Source: JBGLNJ01 sp964353405
GTDB lineage: Bacteria > Chloroflexota > Anaerolineae > Fen-1058
Length of the DNA: 51,782 bases
Direction: 5' to 3'
Assembly (NCBI GenBank): GCA_964353405.1
Contig: CAYGWJ010000124.1
Coordinates: 1-51,782 of the forward strand
In this document: piece by piece, positions 32,927 through 41,012 of the stretch
Position numbering within the stretch: position 1 is the stretch's first letter
Layout: each line of letters begins with the position of its first letter
The notes under the pieces: model-generated
The model's database searches: none
Told to the model about the DNA's origin: nothing
Seen by the model: the letters and a program-made list of their open reading frames with translations, nothing else
Program-made: the position numbers and the translations under genes

Positions 32927-33886
32927 GTGATTCGAGCCTACATCCCCTGGTATCTCGTCGGCAACTATCTGGTCTTTGCGTTCATCGCGTGCCTGGGCGC
33001 ATTGCAGGTGGCCCGCGCGCGTCGAGACGGGATAAGCTATACTATCGGCATTGCCATCATAGCGGGCGCGTTCCTCGGCTTTTACGCGCTTGCGCTAGAG
33101 CTCCTCACCCCCGGCCCGGCGGGCGGAGAGATGACGTTCCTCTTTGGCGGAGCAGCGCTGCTTGCCGTGGTCGTCACCCGCTTGATTTCGGGCTTGATGG
33201 GAGGCGCGCAGATTTTGGTGCGGCTTGCTCGAATGGAACGATCCGCAACTCACACTCTGCAATCCTCCCTCCTATTGATTTTGATCTTGGGAATCTCGTT
33301 GGTTGTTGTCATCTTTGACCTGCCACTGTTTCACGCGCTGAACGGATTGGCGCTCCGCACGCCGTTGATAGATGTGCCAGTACAATTCTTGATGAACGAC
33401 TATATCGTGCCGACAGCGCTCGTGTTGGCATTGCTGGCCCTGTGGTTCGCCGGTCGGGATGACGACGAGCGCCACAAGCTGCAGCGCACGGTGCTGCGCG
33501 CGCTCGTCGCGCTGGCGCTGGCCAGCCTCATGCTCAAGCTCATCAACGAAATCTACTTTCGTCCGCGCCCGTTCACGTTCGACGACAGCGTGCGCCTGCT
33601 GTTCTATCACCCTTCGGATTCGTCTATGCCCAGCAACGCGGCGACGGTTTGTTTTGCGCTCTCCCTCGCTATAGGGTTGAGGCAGCGGCGCTGGGGCGCG
33701 ATGATGCTGGCGTTGAGCGTCGGCATGACACTGGCTCGCGTCGTGGGGGGCGCTCACTATCCCGCTGACGTTGTGATCGGCGCATGGCTGGGCGGTGTGT
33801 GGGCGTGGCTGGTGAACCGTGCCGTATGGCTGGATCGCCCACTGGACACCATGATTGGTTTGGCGCGGTGTATGAGGTTGGAGTAA
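32927..33886 (+). CDS. PAP2 superfamily membrane phosphatase with altered second motif
   Basis: A 319-residue membrane protein. The PAP2 motifs are in the C-terminal half: K204...FRPRP (motif 1), PSNA at 235-238 (motif 2) and RVVGGAHYPAD at 271-281 (motif 3, R-x5-H-x3-D). In active PAP2 enzymes motif 2 is PSGH or PSxH; here the His is Ala. Such enzymes usually act on polyprenyl diphosphate or phosphatidate outside the membrane. Start GTG 32927 lies 6 bases after TATAAT with no Shine-Dalgarno. The N-terminal 120 residues are four extra TM helices. Confidence 0.85.
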   Translation: MIRAYIPWYLVGNYLVFAFIACLGALQVARARRDGISYTIGIAIIAGAFLGFYALALELLTPGPAGGEMTFLFGGAALLAVVVTRLISGLMGGAQILVRLARMERSATHTLQSSLLLILILGISLVVVIFDLPLFHALNGLALRTPLIDVPVQFLMNDYIVPTALVLALLALWFAGRDDDERHKLQRTVLRALVALALASLMLKLINEIYFRPRPFTFDDSVRLLFYHPSDSSMPSNAATVCFALSLAIGLRQRRWGAMMLALSVGMTLARVVGGAHYPADVVIGAWLGGVWAWLVNRAVWLDRPLDTMIGLARCMRLE

Positions 33887-33931
33887 CCGGTGATCAGTGG
33901 TCGGTCGCACATCCTCGTCAGGGGACGGTCA

Positions 33932-35923
33932 GTGGTCAGCATTCGACGATTAGGAGCCATCACAGCAATTTGCTGGCTGGCGTTCGGCTTGCGCGTTTTT
34001 CACCTTGGCACGCAGAGCTTGTGGTACGACGAAGGGTTGAGCGTCTACCTGGCCAGCCTGTCGCCGCTGAATACGATCCAGGCGAGCGCCCTCACCGACC
34101 ACCCGCCGCTTCATGCGCTCCTGCTGGGCGTGTGGATGCAAGTCGCCGGCCGGAGCGAGTTTGCCGTGCGATTCCTTTCACTCTGGTGGAGCGTGCTGGC
34201 TGTGGCACTCACGTGGCGGCTGGGCCGCGAGATGATGACCCAAGCCATCGGCGCAATCGGCGCTCTCCTTTTGGCGGCCTCGGCCCTGGCCGTGTGGTAC
34301 GCGCAAGAGACGCGCGGGTACTCGATTCTTTTGGCCCTCACACTCCTTGCCACATGGGCCTTTGTCCGCCTCTTTTGTCATTCTGAGCCGCGCAGCGGCG
34401 AAGACAAAGCGTCTCGTCCGCACGGGCAAGGGACCCTTCGCCGCGAAATGGCTCAGGGTGACGGGTGGGCAGGCGCGACTCTGGTCGTGTCATCCGTTGC
34501 TGCGCTATACACTCACTACTATGCTGCGTTCACCCTGCTGGCGCTCAACGTGGCATTCTTCGCTGTGCTGGCGTGCCGCCTGCGAAACGGATCAAGCCAT
34601 ACGCAGTACACATTACGCTTCTGGCTTTCGCAAATGGTCGTCGTGATCGCCTTTGCCCCGTGGCTGCCTAACACGATTCGTCAAGCCGCCACCAACGCCA
34701 CCTACTTTCCCGGCCGCGTTGGATGGCAAACAGTGGTGAACGATACGCTGCGCGCTTTTGCCACTGGCGATGTTGCGCCAACTGCCGTTGCCGCGTGGGC
34801 GGTCGGCGCGATGGGAGTGCTGGCTGTCATCGGTGCATGGGCGGAACAGCCGGGGACGACGCGGCTGAATCGCGTCATCACGGCGCTGCTCGTGGCTGTC
34901 CCCGTGGCAGTGATGGCCGCCCTTGCATGGAATAAACCCAAGTTCGCGCCGAGGTATTTGATCGAAGCGCTGCCCGCGTTTTGTCTTTCGGTCGGCGCGG
35001 GGCTCTCGGCGATGGGGCGATCCGTCGCAGGACAAAATGCCGCCTTGTCCTACGGGCGGCGTGTTATGGTCGTCTCGGGCGTAGCTGTGCTGTTCATCAC
35101 TGGCGCGCTCTCGCTCCGCGCCACATATTTCGATCCTGCCCGCCAGCGCCCGGACGTGCGCGGTGTGGCGGCCTACGTCACCGACCACCAAGAGCCTGGT
35201 GATGTCATCGTACTGTTGAGCGGTCACCAGTTGCCGGTGTTTGAGTACTACTATCGAGGGAAAAATCCGGTCATCTCGATGCCCAACAGCATCATGCCAC
35301 CCGCGCAGTCGCCGCTCGACTACCGTGCCGCGCGCCAGCTGGAAGACGTTGCGCGCGGGCATCATCGGTTGTGGCTTGTGTTATGGCAGCGCGAGCTGGC
35401 CGATCCCACGGATGTCGTGATGGACGAACTGCTTACTAGAGCGCGGCGATTGGGCGTGGGCCAAGATTTCCAAGAGATGCGCCTGATGCTGTTTGACCTG
35501 CAAGGTCATCCGCCCTTCGGTATCGTTCCCGAACTGGCGCCAGGCTGGCGCTTTACCGAGCCCATCGCGCTGACGGCTTACGGTTTGAGTCCCTATACTC
35601 ACGCGCCGGGCGAAGATTTCGACCTGGCGCTGTACTGGCTAGCCTCGGGTCACATCGCAGGCAACTATCAAACCTTTACACACCTTCTGGCTCCGGACGG
35701 GAAAATGGTTGGCGGTTCGGATCACATCGCCGGAGCGGATAACTATCCCACGTCGCTCTGGACGGAGGGCGCGCTCATTCGCAACACTTTCACACTGCGA
35801 GTCCCGCCCGACGCTCCGCCCGGCAAGTACACCCTTGAAGTCGGCCTGTACGATTCGCGAGGGCGGCTCAAACTGGCCGATGGCACTGACCGCATCCTTC
35901 TAGCAAAAGTTGTGGTAAAATGA
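33932..35923 (+). CDS. GT39-like (PMT_2) glycosyltransferase, with an embedded repeat
   Basis: A 663-residue membrane protein. The first periplasmic loop carries QSLWYDEGLSVYLA (the acidic DE signature of PMT/ArnT-type GT-C enzymes) and DHPPLHALLLGVWM. About 9-11 TM helices are followed by a soluble C-terminal domain of about 270 residues. An in-frame GTG at 33890 would add 14 residues, but that stretch is GTCAGTGGTCAG-type repeat; start uncertain. A palindromic repeat at 34377-34462 is translated in frame as SEPRSGEDKAS...EMAQGD between two helices. It probably transfers sugar from a polyprenyl phosphate donor. Confidence 0.85.
   Translation: MVSIRRLGAITAICWLAFGLRVFHLGTQSLWYDEGLSVYLASLSPLNTIQASALTDHPPLHALLLGVWMQVAGRSEFAVRFLSLWWSVLAVALTWRLGREMMTQAIGAIGALLLAASALAVWYAQETRGYSILLALTLLATWAFVRLFCHSEPRSGEDKASRPHGQGTLRREMAQGDGWAGATLVVSSVAALYTHYYAAFTLLALNVAFFAVLACRLRNGSSHTQYTLRFWLSQMVVVIAFAPWLPNTIRQAATNATYFPGRVGWQTVVNDTLRAFATGDVAPTAVAAWAVGAMGVLAVIGAWAEQPGTTRLNRVITALLVAVPVAVMAALAWNKPKFAPRYLIEALPAFCLSVGAGLSAMGRSVAGQNAALSYGRRVMVVSGVAVLFITGALSLRATYFDPARQRPDVRGVAAYVTDHQEPGDVIVLLSGHQLPVFEYYYRGKNPVISMPNSIMPPAQSPLDYRAARQLEDVARGHHRLWLVLWQRELADPTDVVMDELLTRARRLGVGQDFQEMRLMLFDLQGHPPFGIVPELAPGWRFTEPIALTAYGLSPYTHAPGEDFDLALYWLASGHIAGNYQTFTHLLAPDGKMVGGSDHIAGADNYPTSLWTEGALIRNTFTLRVPPDAPPGKYTLEVGLYDSRGRLKLADGTDRILLAKVVVK
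34377..34462 (+). repeat. GTCATTCTGAGCC palindromic repeat inside the GT39-like gene
   Basis: GTCATTCTGAGCC (34377-34389) and GGCTCAGGGTGAC (34450-34462) form near-perfect inverted ends of an 86-base element. It codes a charged, non-membrane loop unlike its neighbours. Same family as 30907-31010. Confidence 0.68.
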
Positions 35924-36073
35924 TTGCGAAAGGTGCAAGATGCTTCACACCAGTTTTCTCCGAATCGCTCCTCAGCCCGTTTGTTGGGCGGCCCGCGTCA
36001 AGCGGTTCACCGCTGACAGCGATTGACATTTCAGCGTTCAACCCGGTGTGACTTATTATCCGCACATGTATTC

Positions 36074-36107
36074 CGTATTGCGCTCTGGGCGTCCGTTGCG
36101 CAATACG
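36074..36107. repeat. Palindrome CGTATTGCG/CGCAATACG upstream of aminotransferase
   Basis: A 9-base perfect stem (36074-36082 with 36099-36107) in the leader of the aminotransferase, 16 bases before its start; probably an intergenic repeat, possibly regulatory. Confidence 0.45.
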
Positions 36108-36122
36108 AACAGGAGACTCGAA

Positions 36123-37454
36123 ATGTCTATCTATAAACTCAACGTGCCCGGCCCCAAGGCCCAGGCTATTCTTGCGCGCGACCAGAAGCACACTTCGCCC
36201 TCTTACCCGCGCGACTATCCGTTTGTGATGGACTATGGACAGGGGGCCGAATGCTGGGACGTGGACGGCAACCGGTATATTGACTTTGCCGCAGGCATCG
36301 CCGTCCTTGCCACCGGCCACGCGCATCCCGAGGTGGTCAAAGCCATACAACGCCAAGCCGAAAAGTTTATTCACATCTCGTCTGACTATTATCACGACTC
36401 GATGGCGTCACTCGGCGAAAAGATCAACGAGATTGCGCCGATGAAGGAAGACATTGGCATCTTTTACGCCAACTCGGGCACTGAGACGATCGAAGCGGCC
36501 ATCAAGCTCGCCAAATACGCCACGGGCCGGCCGCGCTTTATCGGCTTTCTCGGCGCATTCCATGGCCGCTCGATGGGCAGCCTGTCCTTCACCGCCAGCA
36601 AGTTCACGCAGCAGGAGCGTTTTTTCCCGACGATGCCCGGCGTGTGGCACGTTCCCTTTCCCGATCCGTACCGGCCGCTGTTCCTCACGCCGCCGGGCGA
36701 CGACGCGGGTGATGCCGTCGTAGATTATATCGAAAACGTGCTGTTCGCTGACTCGCTGCCTCCGGATGAAGTGGCCGCCGTCGTGGTTGAGCCGATTCAA
36801 GGCGAAGGCGGCTATATCGTGCCGCCGCCGCACTTTTTTCCTCGCCTGCGCAGGCTGTGTGACAAGCATGGCATCCTGCTCATCACCGACGAGGTGCAAT
36901 CGGGCGTGGGCCGCACGGGCAAGTGGTGGGCCATCGAGCACTGGGGCGTGGAACCGGACATTGTTTGCAGCGCCAAGGGCATCGCCTCCGGCATGCCGCT
37001 GGGGTTGATGATCGCGCGGCAGAGTGTTATCAAGAAATGGACCGCCGGCGCGCATGGCAATACCTACGGCGGCAATCCGCTGGCCTGCGTCGCCGCGCTC
37101 AAGACGATCGAGCTGATCGAAAACGGCATGATGGAAAATGCTGCCGTCGTGGGCGAGTACATCCTGGACGCGCTGGCCGAGATGCAGTCGCGCCATGCTT
37201 CGGTCGGCGACGTGCGCGGCAAAGGCTTGATGATCGGTATCGAGCTGGTCAAGGATAAAAAGACCAAAGAGCCGGCCAAGCAGTTGCGCGATGCGCTGGT
37301 GCACGGCTGCTTTGAGCGTGGGCTGTTGATGCTGGGCTGCGGGCGCAGCTCCACGCGCATCATGCCGCCGCTGATGCTGCCCAGGCCGTTGGCCGACGAG
37401 GGTCTGGCGATCTTTGAGGATGCGCTGATCGAGGCGGAGAAAAAATATCTCTAG
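36123..37454 (+). CDS. Class III PLP aminotransferase (4-aminobutyrate/acetylornithine type)
   Basis: A 443-residue fold-type I aminotransferase. Seen: FYANSGTETIEAAIKLAKY, the FLGAFHGRSMGSLSFT region, VVVEPIQGEGGYIVPP, LLITDEVQSGVGRTGKWWA (PLP-binding Asp), and SAKGIASGMPLG with the Schiff-base Lys. Length and motifs fit 4-aminobutyrate aminotransferase-like proteins; ornithine or lysine-derived substrates cannot be excluded. Start ATG 36123 with CAGGAG 8-9 bases upstream. A bidirectional terminator follows. Confidence 0.92.
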   Translation: MSIYKLNVPGPKAQAILARDQKHTSPSYPRDYPFVMDYGQGAECWDVDGNRYIDFAAGIAVLATGHAHPEVVKAIQRQAEKFIHISSDYYHDSMASLGEKINEIAPMKEDIGIFYANSGTETIEAAIKLAKYATGRPRFIGFLGAFHGRSMGSLSFTASKFTQQERFFPTMPGVWHVPFPDPYRPLFLTPPGDDAGDAVVDYIENVLFADSLPPDEVAAVVVEPIQGEGGYIVPPPHFFPRLRRLCDKHGILLITDEVQSGVGRTGKWWAIEHWGVEPDIVCSAKGIASGMPLGLMIARQSVIKKWTAGAHGNTYGGNPLACVAALKTIELIENGMMENAAVVGEYILDALAEMQSRHASVGDVRGKGLMIGIELVKDKKTKEPAKQLRDALVHGCFERGLLMLGCGRSSTRIMPPLMLPRPLADEGLAIFEDALIEAEKKYL

Positions 37455-37462
37455 TAGCGAAA

Positions 37463-37500
37463 AACCTCCCGCAGAATGGACACCTGCGGGAGGTTGTTCT
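37463..37500. terminator. Bidirectional terminator between aminotransferase and cinA
   Basis: AACCTCCCGCAG (37463-37474) pairs with CTGCGGGAGGTT (37484-37495), a perfect 12-base stem. It is followed by GTTCT on the plus strand and, on the minus strand, by TTTT from 37461-37464. It sits between two convergent genes. Confidence 0.75.
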
Positions 37501-38653
37501 ATTCCTGCAAATACCTCCACACCAACCCCAACGCCGCATTCGCCGCCCACTCTGCGCCGAGTTTAGGCGAGCCGCTGAATCCCCGGCTCGACGTCTTGAC
37601 GCCCTCTGGCGTGGCCAGGGCAACCTCGAGATAAAGTTTGCGGTCGTCTGATGAACCGGCATAGGCAGCCAACGCTAACGCATCGCCTGACTCGGCGCGC
37701 AACGCTTTCGCCGTGTCTGCCGCCGAGCCGCCCAGCTCGGGCACGACACGACCGCCGAGAAACACTTGACGACAATTCGGCACTCCAGCCAGTCGCCCGG
37801 CCAACTGTCCACCGGTGCCTGCTTCGATGGTTGCTACCTTGAGGCCACGGTCCGCCAGCCAGCACGCGACGACGTCCTCTAGCGTGTCGTCGTCCGCGCC
37901 GTAGACGCTTACGTTGAGCCGCTCGCGTATCTGCGCCTCGACCGGCGCGAAGAGTGCGCTTGCTTCCTCTTCGCTTGCCGCCTTGGCGGCGATGCGAATG
38001 TCCGTCTGGCCGGGATGCGCGGAAAGCCCCACGGTCGGATTGCTGCCGGTCTGCAAATCGGCGATGGCGGTGTCAATCCGACTCTCGCCCAGTCCGACGG
38101 TGTGCAGCGTCCGCGTGATGATGACCTCGCGCAAGCTCAGCTTCTTTTTCAAGTACGGCACGACTTGACGTGTGAGCAGGTATTCCATCTCGCTGGGCAC
38201 GCCGGGGATGCTGATGACGATTCTGCGCTCGTGCTCGACGATGAACGACGGCGCCGTTCCCACCGGGTTTTCGATGGCCAGCGCACCTTGCGGGATGAAA
38301 GCCTGGCGGCGATTGTTCTCGCTCATCGGCACGCCAAAACTTTTAAAGCGCGCCTCGATCTGTTCGAGCAAGTCCGGGCGAAATTCGAGTTCACGACCTG
38401 TGGCGCGCGCGACGGCGGGGCGTGTCACGTCGTCCACCGTCGGCCCCAGCCCGCCCGTGGTGATAACCACGTCGGAGCGGGCCATCGCAATGCGTAGCAC
38501 TTTTACCAGCCGGTCTTTATTGTCGCCGACGGTCGTCTTGTAATACAGGTTCAACCCGATGCTACGCAGCGTCCGCGCGATAAAGGCTGAATTGGTGTCT
38601 ACCAGTTGACCCAACAGCAGCTCGCTGCCACTCGTGATAACTTCGGCGTGCAT
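37499..38653 (-). CDS. cinA: CinA family protein with MoCF-like domain and degenerate PncC domain
   Basis: A 384-residue CinA protein. N-terminal COG1058 domain: AEVITSGSELLLGQLVDTNSAFIARTL, then VVITTGGLGPTVDDVT and ISIPGVPSEMEYLL (ADP-ribose pyrophosphatase/MoCF-like). The C-terminal PncC (NMN deamidase) domain is present but eroded: where the family has AESCTGG around the catalytic Ser, this protein has IEAGTGG, without the Ser. So only the first activity is likely. Start ATG 38653 has GGAGGTG 5 bases upstream. It is transcribed in the same direction as the cNMP gene, with a terminator between. Confidence 0.88.
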   Translation of the reverse strand: MHAEVITSGSELLLGQLVDTNSAFIARTLRSIGLNLYYKTTVGDNKDRLVKVLRIAMARSDVVITTGGLGPTVDDVTRPAVARATGRELEFRPDLLEQIEARFKSFGVPMSENNRRQAFIPQGALAIENPVGTAPSFIVEHERRIVISIPGVPSEMEYLLTRQVVPYLKKKLSLREVIITRTLHTVGLGESRIDTAIADLQTGSNPTVGLSAHPGQTDIRIAAKAASEEEASALFAPVEAQIRERLNVSVYGADDDTLEDVVACWLADRGLKVATIEAGTGGQLAGRLAGVPNCRQVFLGGRVVPELGGSAADTAKALRAESGDALALAAYAGSSDDRKLYLEVALATPEGVKTSSRGFSGSPKLGAEWAANAALGLVWRYLQE

Positions 38654-38663
38654 TTCACCTCCA

Positions 38664-38697
38664 GAAATACAAAGGCGGCACATGAAATAATGCCGCC
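38664..38697 (-). terminator. Rho-independent terminator of the cyclic-nucleotide-binding gene
   Basis: On the minus strand GGCGGCA (38697-38691) pairs with TGCCGCC (38680-38674) across a 10-base loop, then TTTGTATTT follows. Confidence 0.72.
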
Positions 38698-38725
38698 CTC
38701 AAGGTTCAACAAGAGACACGGTCAG

Positions 38726-39229
38726 TTAAATGGCCTGCCGGGGTCGCCAGAGCAACTGCTCGCGCATGGACAGGTCGCTGTTGCGAATCTTGAATGCCAG
38801 GTCCGCCGCCATGTTCCGCATCACGCGGTAGCCCAGCTCCGGATAAGTCTCGCACAGCACGAGCAGTTTCTGGCGCGGGATCACCAGCAACCGGACATTG
38901 TCCGTGGCACACCGAGCTGTTGCGCTGCGCACACCCTGATCCACCAGCGCCACCTCGCCAAACGTCTGCCCGTCGCGCAATGTTGAAATCGTCACCGGCC
39001 CGGTGCCTTTGCGCGTCGTCGCTCCCCCCACCAGACTCGGGTCCAGCAAAATCTCGACTTCGCCGCGCACGATGACGTACAACTCATTGCCGGGCGAGTT
39101 CTCTTCAAAGATCACTTGGCCCGCGCGCGCGTTCTTTTCCTCGCAGATGGCAGAAATCATTTCCAGGTGCATAGGCGTGAGATCATAGAAAATGTCTGTT
39201 CGCTTGAGAATGTTCACATATCCCGCCAT
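38726..39229 (-). CDS. Cyclic nucleotide-binding (Crp-like cNMP domain) protein without HTH
   Basis: A 167-residue protein consisting of one cNMP-binding domain: IFYDLTPMHLEMI, then GQVIFEENSPGNELYVIVRGEVEILL, a phosphate-binding-cassette-like GQTFGEVALVDQGVRSATARCATDNVRLLVI. No DNA-binding HTH follows, so it is a stand-alone sensor or partner rather than a Crp regulator. The start ATG 39229 carries GGAGGGG. Divergent from the sensor kinase, 114 bases apart, which may hint at a shared signal (inference). Confidence 0.85.
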   Translation of the reverse strand: MAGYVNILKRTDIFYDLTPMHLEMISAICEEKNARAGQVIFEENSPGNELYVIVRGEVEILLDPSLVGGATTRKGTGPVTISTLRDGQTFGEVALVDQGVRSATARCATDNVRLLVIPRQKLLVLCETYPELGYRVMRNMAADLAFKIRNSDLSMREQLLWRPRQAI

Positions 39230-39328
39230 GGCGACCCCTCCCGAGACGGCAACCCTGCTATGCAAATCCGGCCACCGACGAGAGTATTCTAGCATAAAGC
39301 CTAACGGGCGCAAATCGGCAAACTCTGG

Positions 39329-39334
39329 TACAAT
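39329..39334 (+). promoter_or_regulatory. -10 box at the start of the sensor kinase gene
   Basis: TACAAT ends 9 bases before ATG 39344, placing transcription start at or one to two bases before the start codon; no Shine-Dalgarno visible. Confidence 0.4.
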
Positions 39335-39343
39335 ACGCCGCCG

Positions 39344-40906
39344 ATGTTGATGCTGACTGATTATCGCGTTCGACAGCGTGACTATTTGCTCGAAATCAGC
39401 CGCGCGCTGACGGCCCAACTCGATTTGAGCGCGGTGTTGCGCAAGATTCTGCAAGCCGCCGCCGAGATGTTGGCCGGTCAGGCAGGCCTCATCGCTCTGC
39501 GCCAGGAAGACGAGAGCTATGCGATCAGCGCCAGTTACGGCATCTCGCCCCAGGCGCTTGATTTGTTTGGCCCGCTGTTGACCGATTTGCCGGAGCAAGC
39601 CGACGCGTCCGGCTGGGCCATCCCGGAACTGGAGCGCAAGCTCACCCTCGTCGCGCGTTCGGTGCGACTCGGGCTGCAGCAGGTGGTGGCATTGCCGATG
39701 ATGGTCGGCGCCAAGCTCGTGGGCGCGATTTACATTTTCCGCGAGCGGGGACTGCGGTTTTCGTCCGACGAGCGGCAGGTGCTCGAGTCGTTCGCCGACC
39801 AGGCTGCTATTGCCGTCAACAACGCGCGGCTCTATCAAGAGATCGCGCGTGAAAAGCGTCGGCTCGACGCCATCATCCAAGCCAGCGCGGACGGCGTAAT
39901 GATTTTGGACGCGGCGCATCGTATCACGGTGTTCAACCGGGCGCTGGCGAGGATGACGGGACTGGGCGCGGCCCAGGCGCTTTACGCGGCGCACGAAGAC
40001 GTGATCCAGTTGCAGAATCAGCGCGCGGGGATGGCGCTGGCTGAAGCTGAAGCGGGCGGTTGGCCCCTGGTGGGCAGCGGCCCGCTCTATGTGGAAGGCG
40101 ATTTGATCCGGCCCGACGGCAGCCGTGTAAGTGTCGGCATCACCTACGCGCCCGTGCTCGACCGCGAAGGGCGATTGGTGAATATTGTCGGCTCCGTGCG
40201 CGACATTACGCGCTTCCGTGAGGCGGACGAGCTCAAGAGCACCTTTATCTCGATCATCTCGCACGAACTCAAGACGCCCGTCGCGCTCATCAAGGGATAC
40301 GCCGGGACGCTGCGCCGTGAAGATGCGCGCTGGGATGCGGCGACGATCCGCTCCAGCGCCACGGTCATCGAAGAAGAAGCCGACCGGCTAACGCAGCTCA
40401 TTGACAACTTGCTCGACGCCAGCCGTTTGCAGGCGGGCGGGTTAAAGCTGAACTTGAGCGATGTGGCGCTTGACCAGATGGCCCTGCAACTGGTCAAGAA
40501 ATTCCGCACGCAGACCACGCCGCACGAATTGAGCGCCGAGTTCCCGTCCAGCTTTCCCGTCATCCAGGCCGATGCCGCGCGATTGGAGCAGGTGCTTTCG
40601 AATCTCATCGGCAACGCGATCAAGTATTCGCCGAAAGGCGGCGCGGTGCGCATCACGGGCCGTGCGCTGCCGGATCAAGTGGCCGTGTCCGTAAGTGACG
40701 AGGGCATCGGCATCCCGGTCGAAGAGCAAGACCGGATCTTTGAGCGGTTCTATCGCGTGGACGATGCGCTCAGCCGGCGCACCGCCGGAAGTGGGCTGGG
40801 GCTGTACCTGGCGCAGGCCGTCATCGAAGCGCACGGCGGAAAACTCTGGGTCGAGTCCACGCCGGGCCGAGGCGCATCGTTCAGTTTTTCTTTACCAAGA
40901 GGGTAA
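39344..40906 (+). CDS. Sensor histidine kinase (GAF-PAS-HisKA-HATPase)
   Basis: A 520-residue soluble kinase. Residues about 10-170: GAF domain. About 180-290: PAS domain (IIQASADGVMILDAAHRITVFN). About 300-365: HisKA with the phospho-acceptor His in ISHELKTPVALIKG. C-terminal HATPase_c with the N-box NLIGNAIKYSPKGG, G1 DEGIGIP and G2 GSGLGLYLA. No TM helix, so it senses a cytosolic signal. No response regulator gene lies next to it. Confidence 0.93.
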   Translation: MLMLTDYRVRQRDYLLEISRALTAQLDLSAVLRKILQAAAEMLAGQAGLIALRQEDESYAISASYGISPQALDLFGPLLTDLPEQADASGWAIPELERKLTLVARSVRLGLQQVVALPMMVGAKLVGAIYIFRERGLRFSSDERQVLESFADQAAIAVNNARLYQEIAREKRRLDAIIQASADGVMILDAAHRITVFNRALARMTGLGAAQALYAAHEDVIQLQNQRAGMALAEAEAGGWPLVGSGPLYVEGDLIRPDGSRVSVGITYAPVLDREGRLVNIVGSVRDITRFREADELKSTFISIISHELKTPVALIKGYAGTLRREDARWDAATIRSSATVIEEEADRLTQLIDNLLDASRLQAGGLKLNLSDVALDQMALQLVKKFRTQTTPHELSAEFPSSFPVIQADAARLEQVLSNLIGNAIKYSPKGGAVRITGRALPDQVAVSVSDEGIGIPVEEQDRIFERFYRVDDALSRRTAGSGLGLYLAQAVIEAHGGKLWVESTPGRGASFSFSLPRG

Positions 40907-40951
40907 ATTCTTCTCACGCCGCTCCCGAAAAGCGCGGGGGCACGCGACGAA

Positions 40952-40982
40952 AAGACGCAAGGGGGAACCTTTGCGTCTTGGC
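40952..40982. repeat. Palindromic repeat AAGACGCAA/TTGCGTCTTGGCG
   Basis: A copy of the CGCCAAGACGCA family (compare 19158-19201); the stem AAGACGCAA/TTGCGTCTT spans 40952-40960 and 40971-40979. Confidence 0.6.
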
Positions 40983-41012
40983 GTGGGGTAAAACAACACG
41001 AAAGGATTTTGA

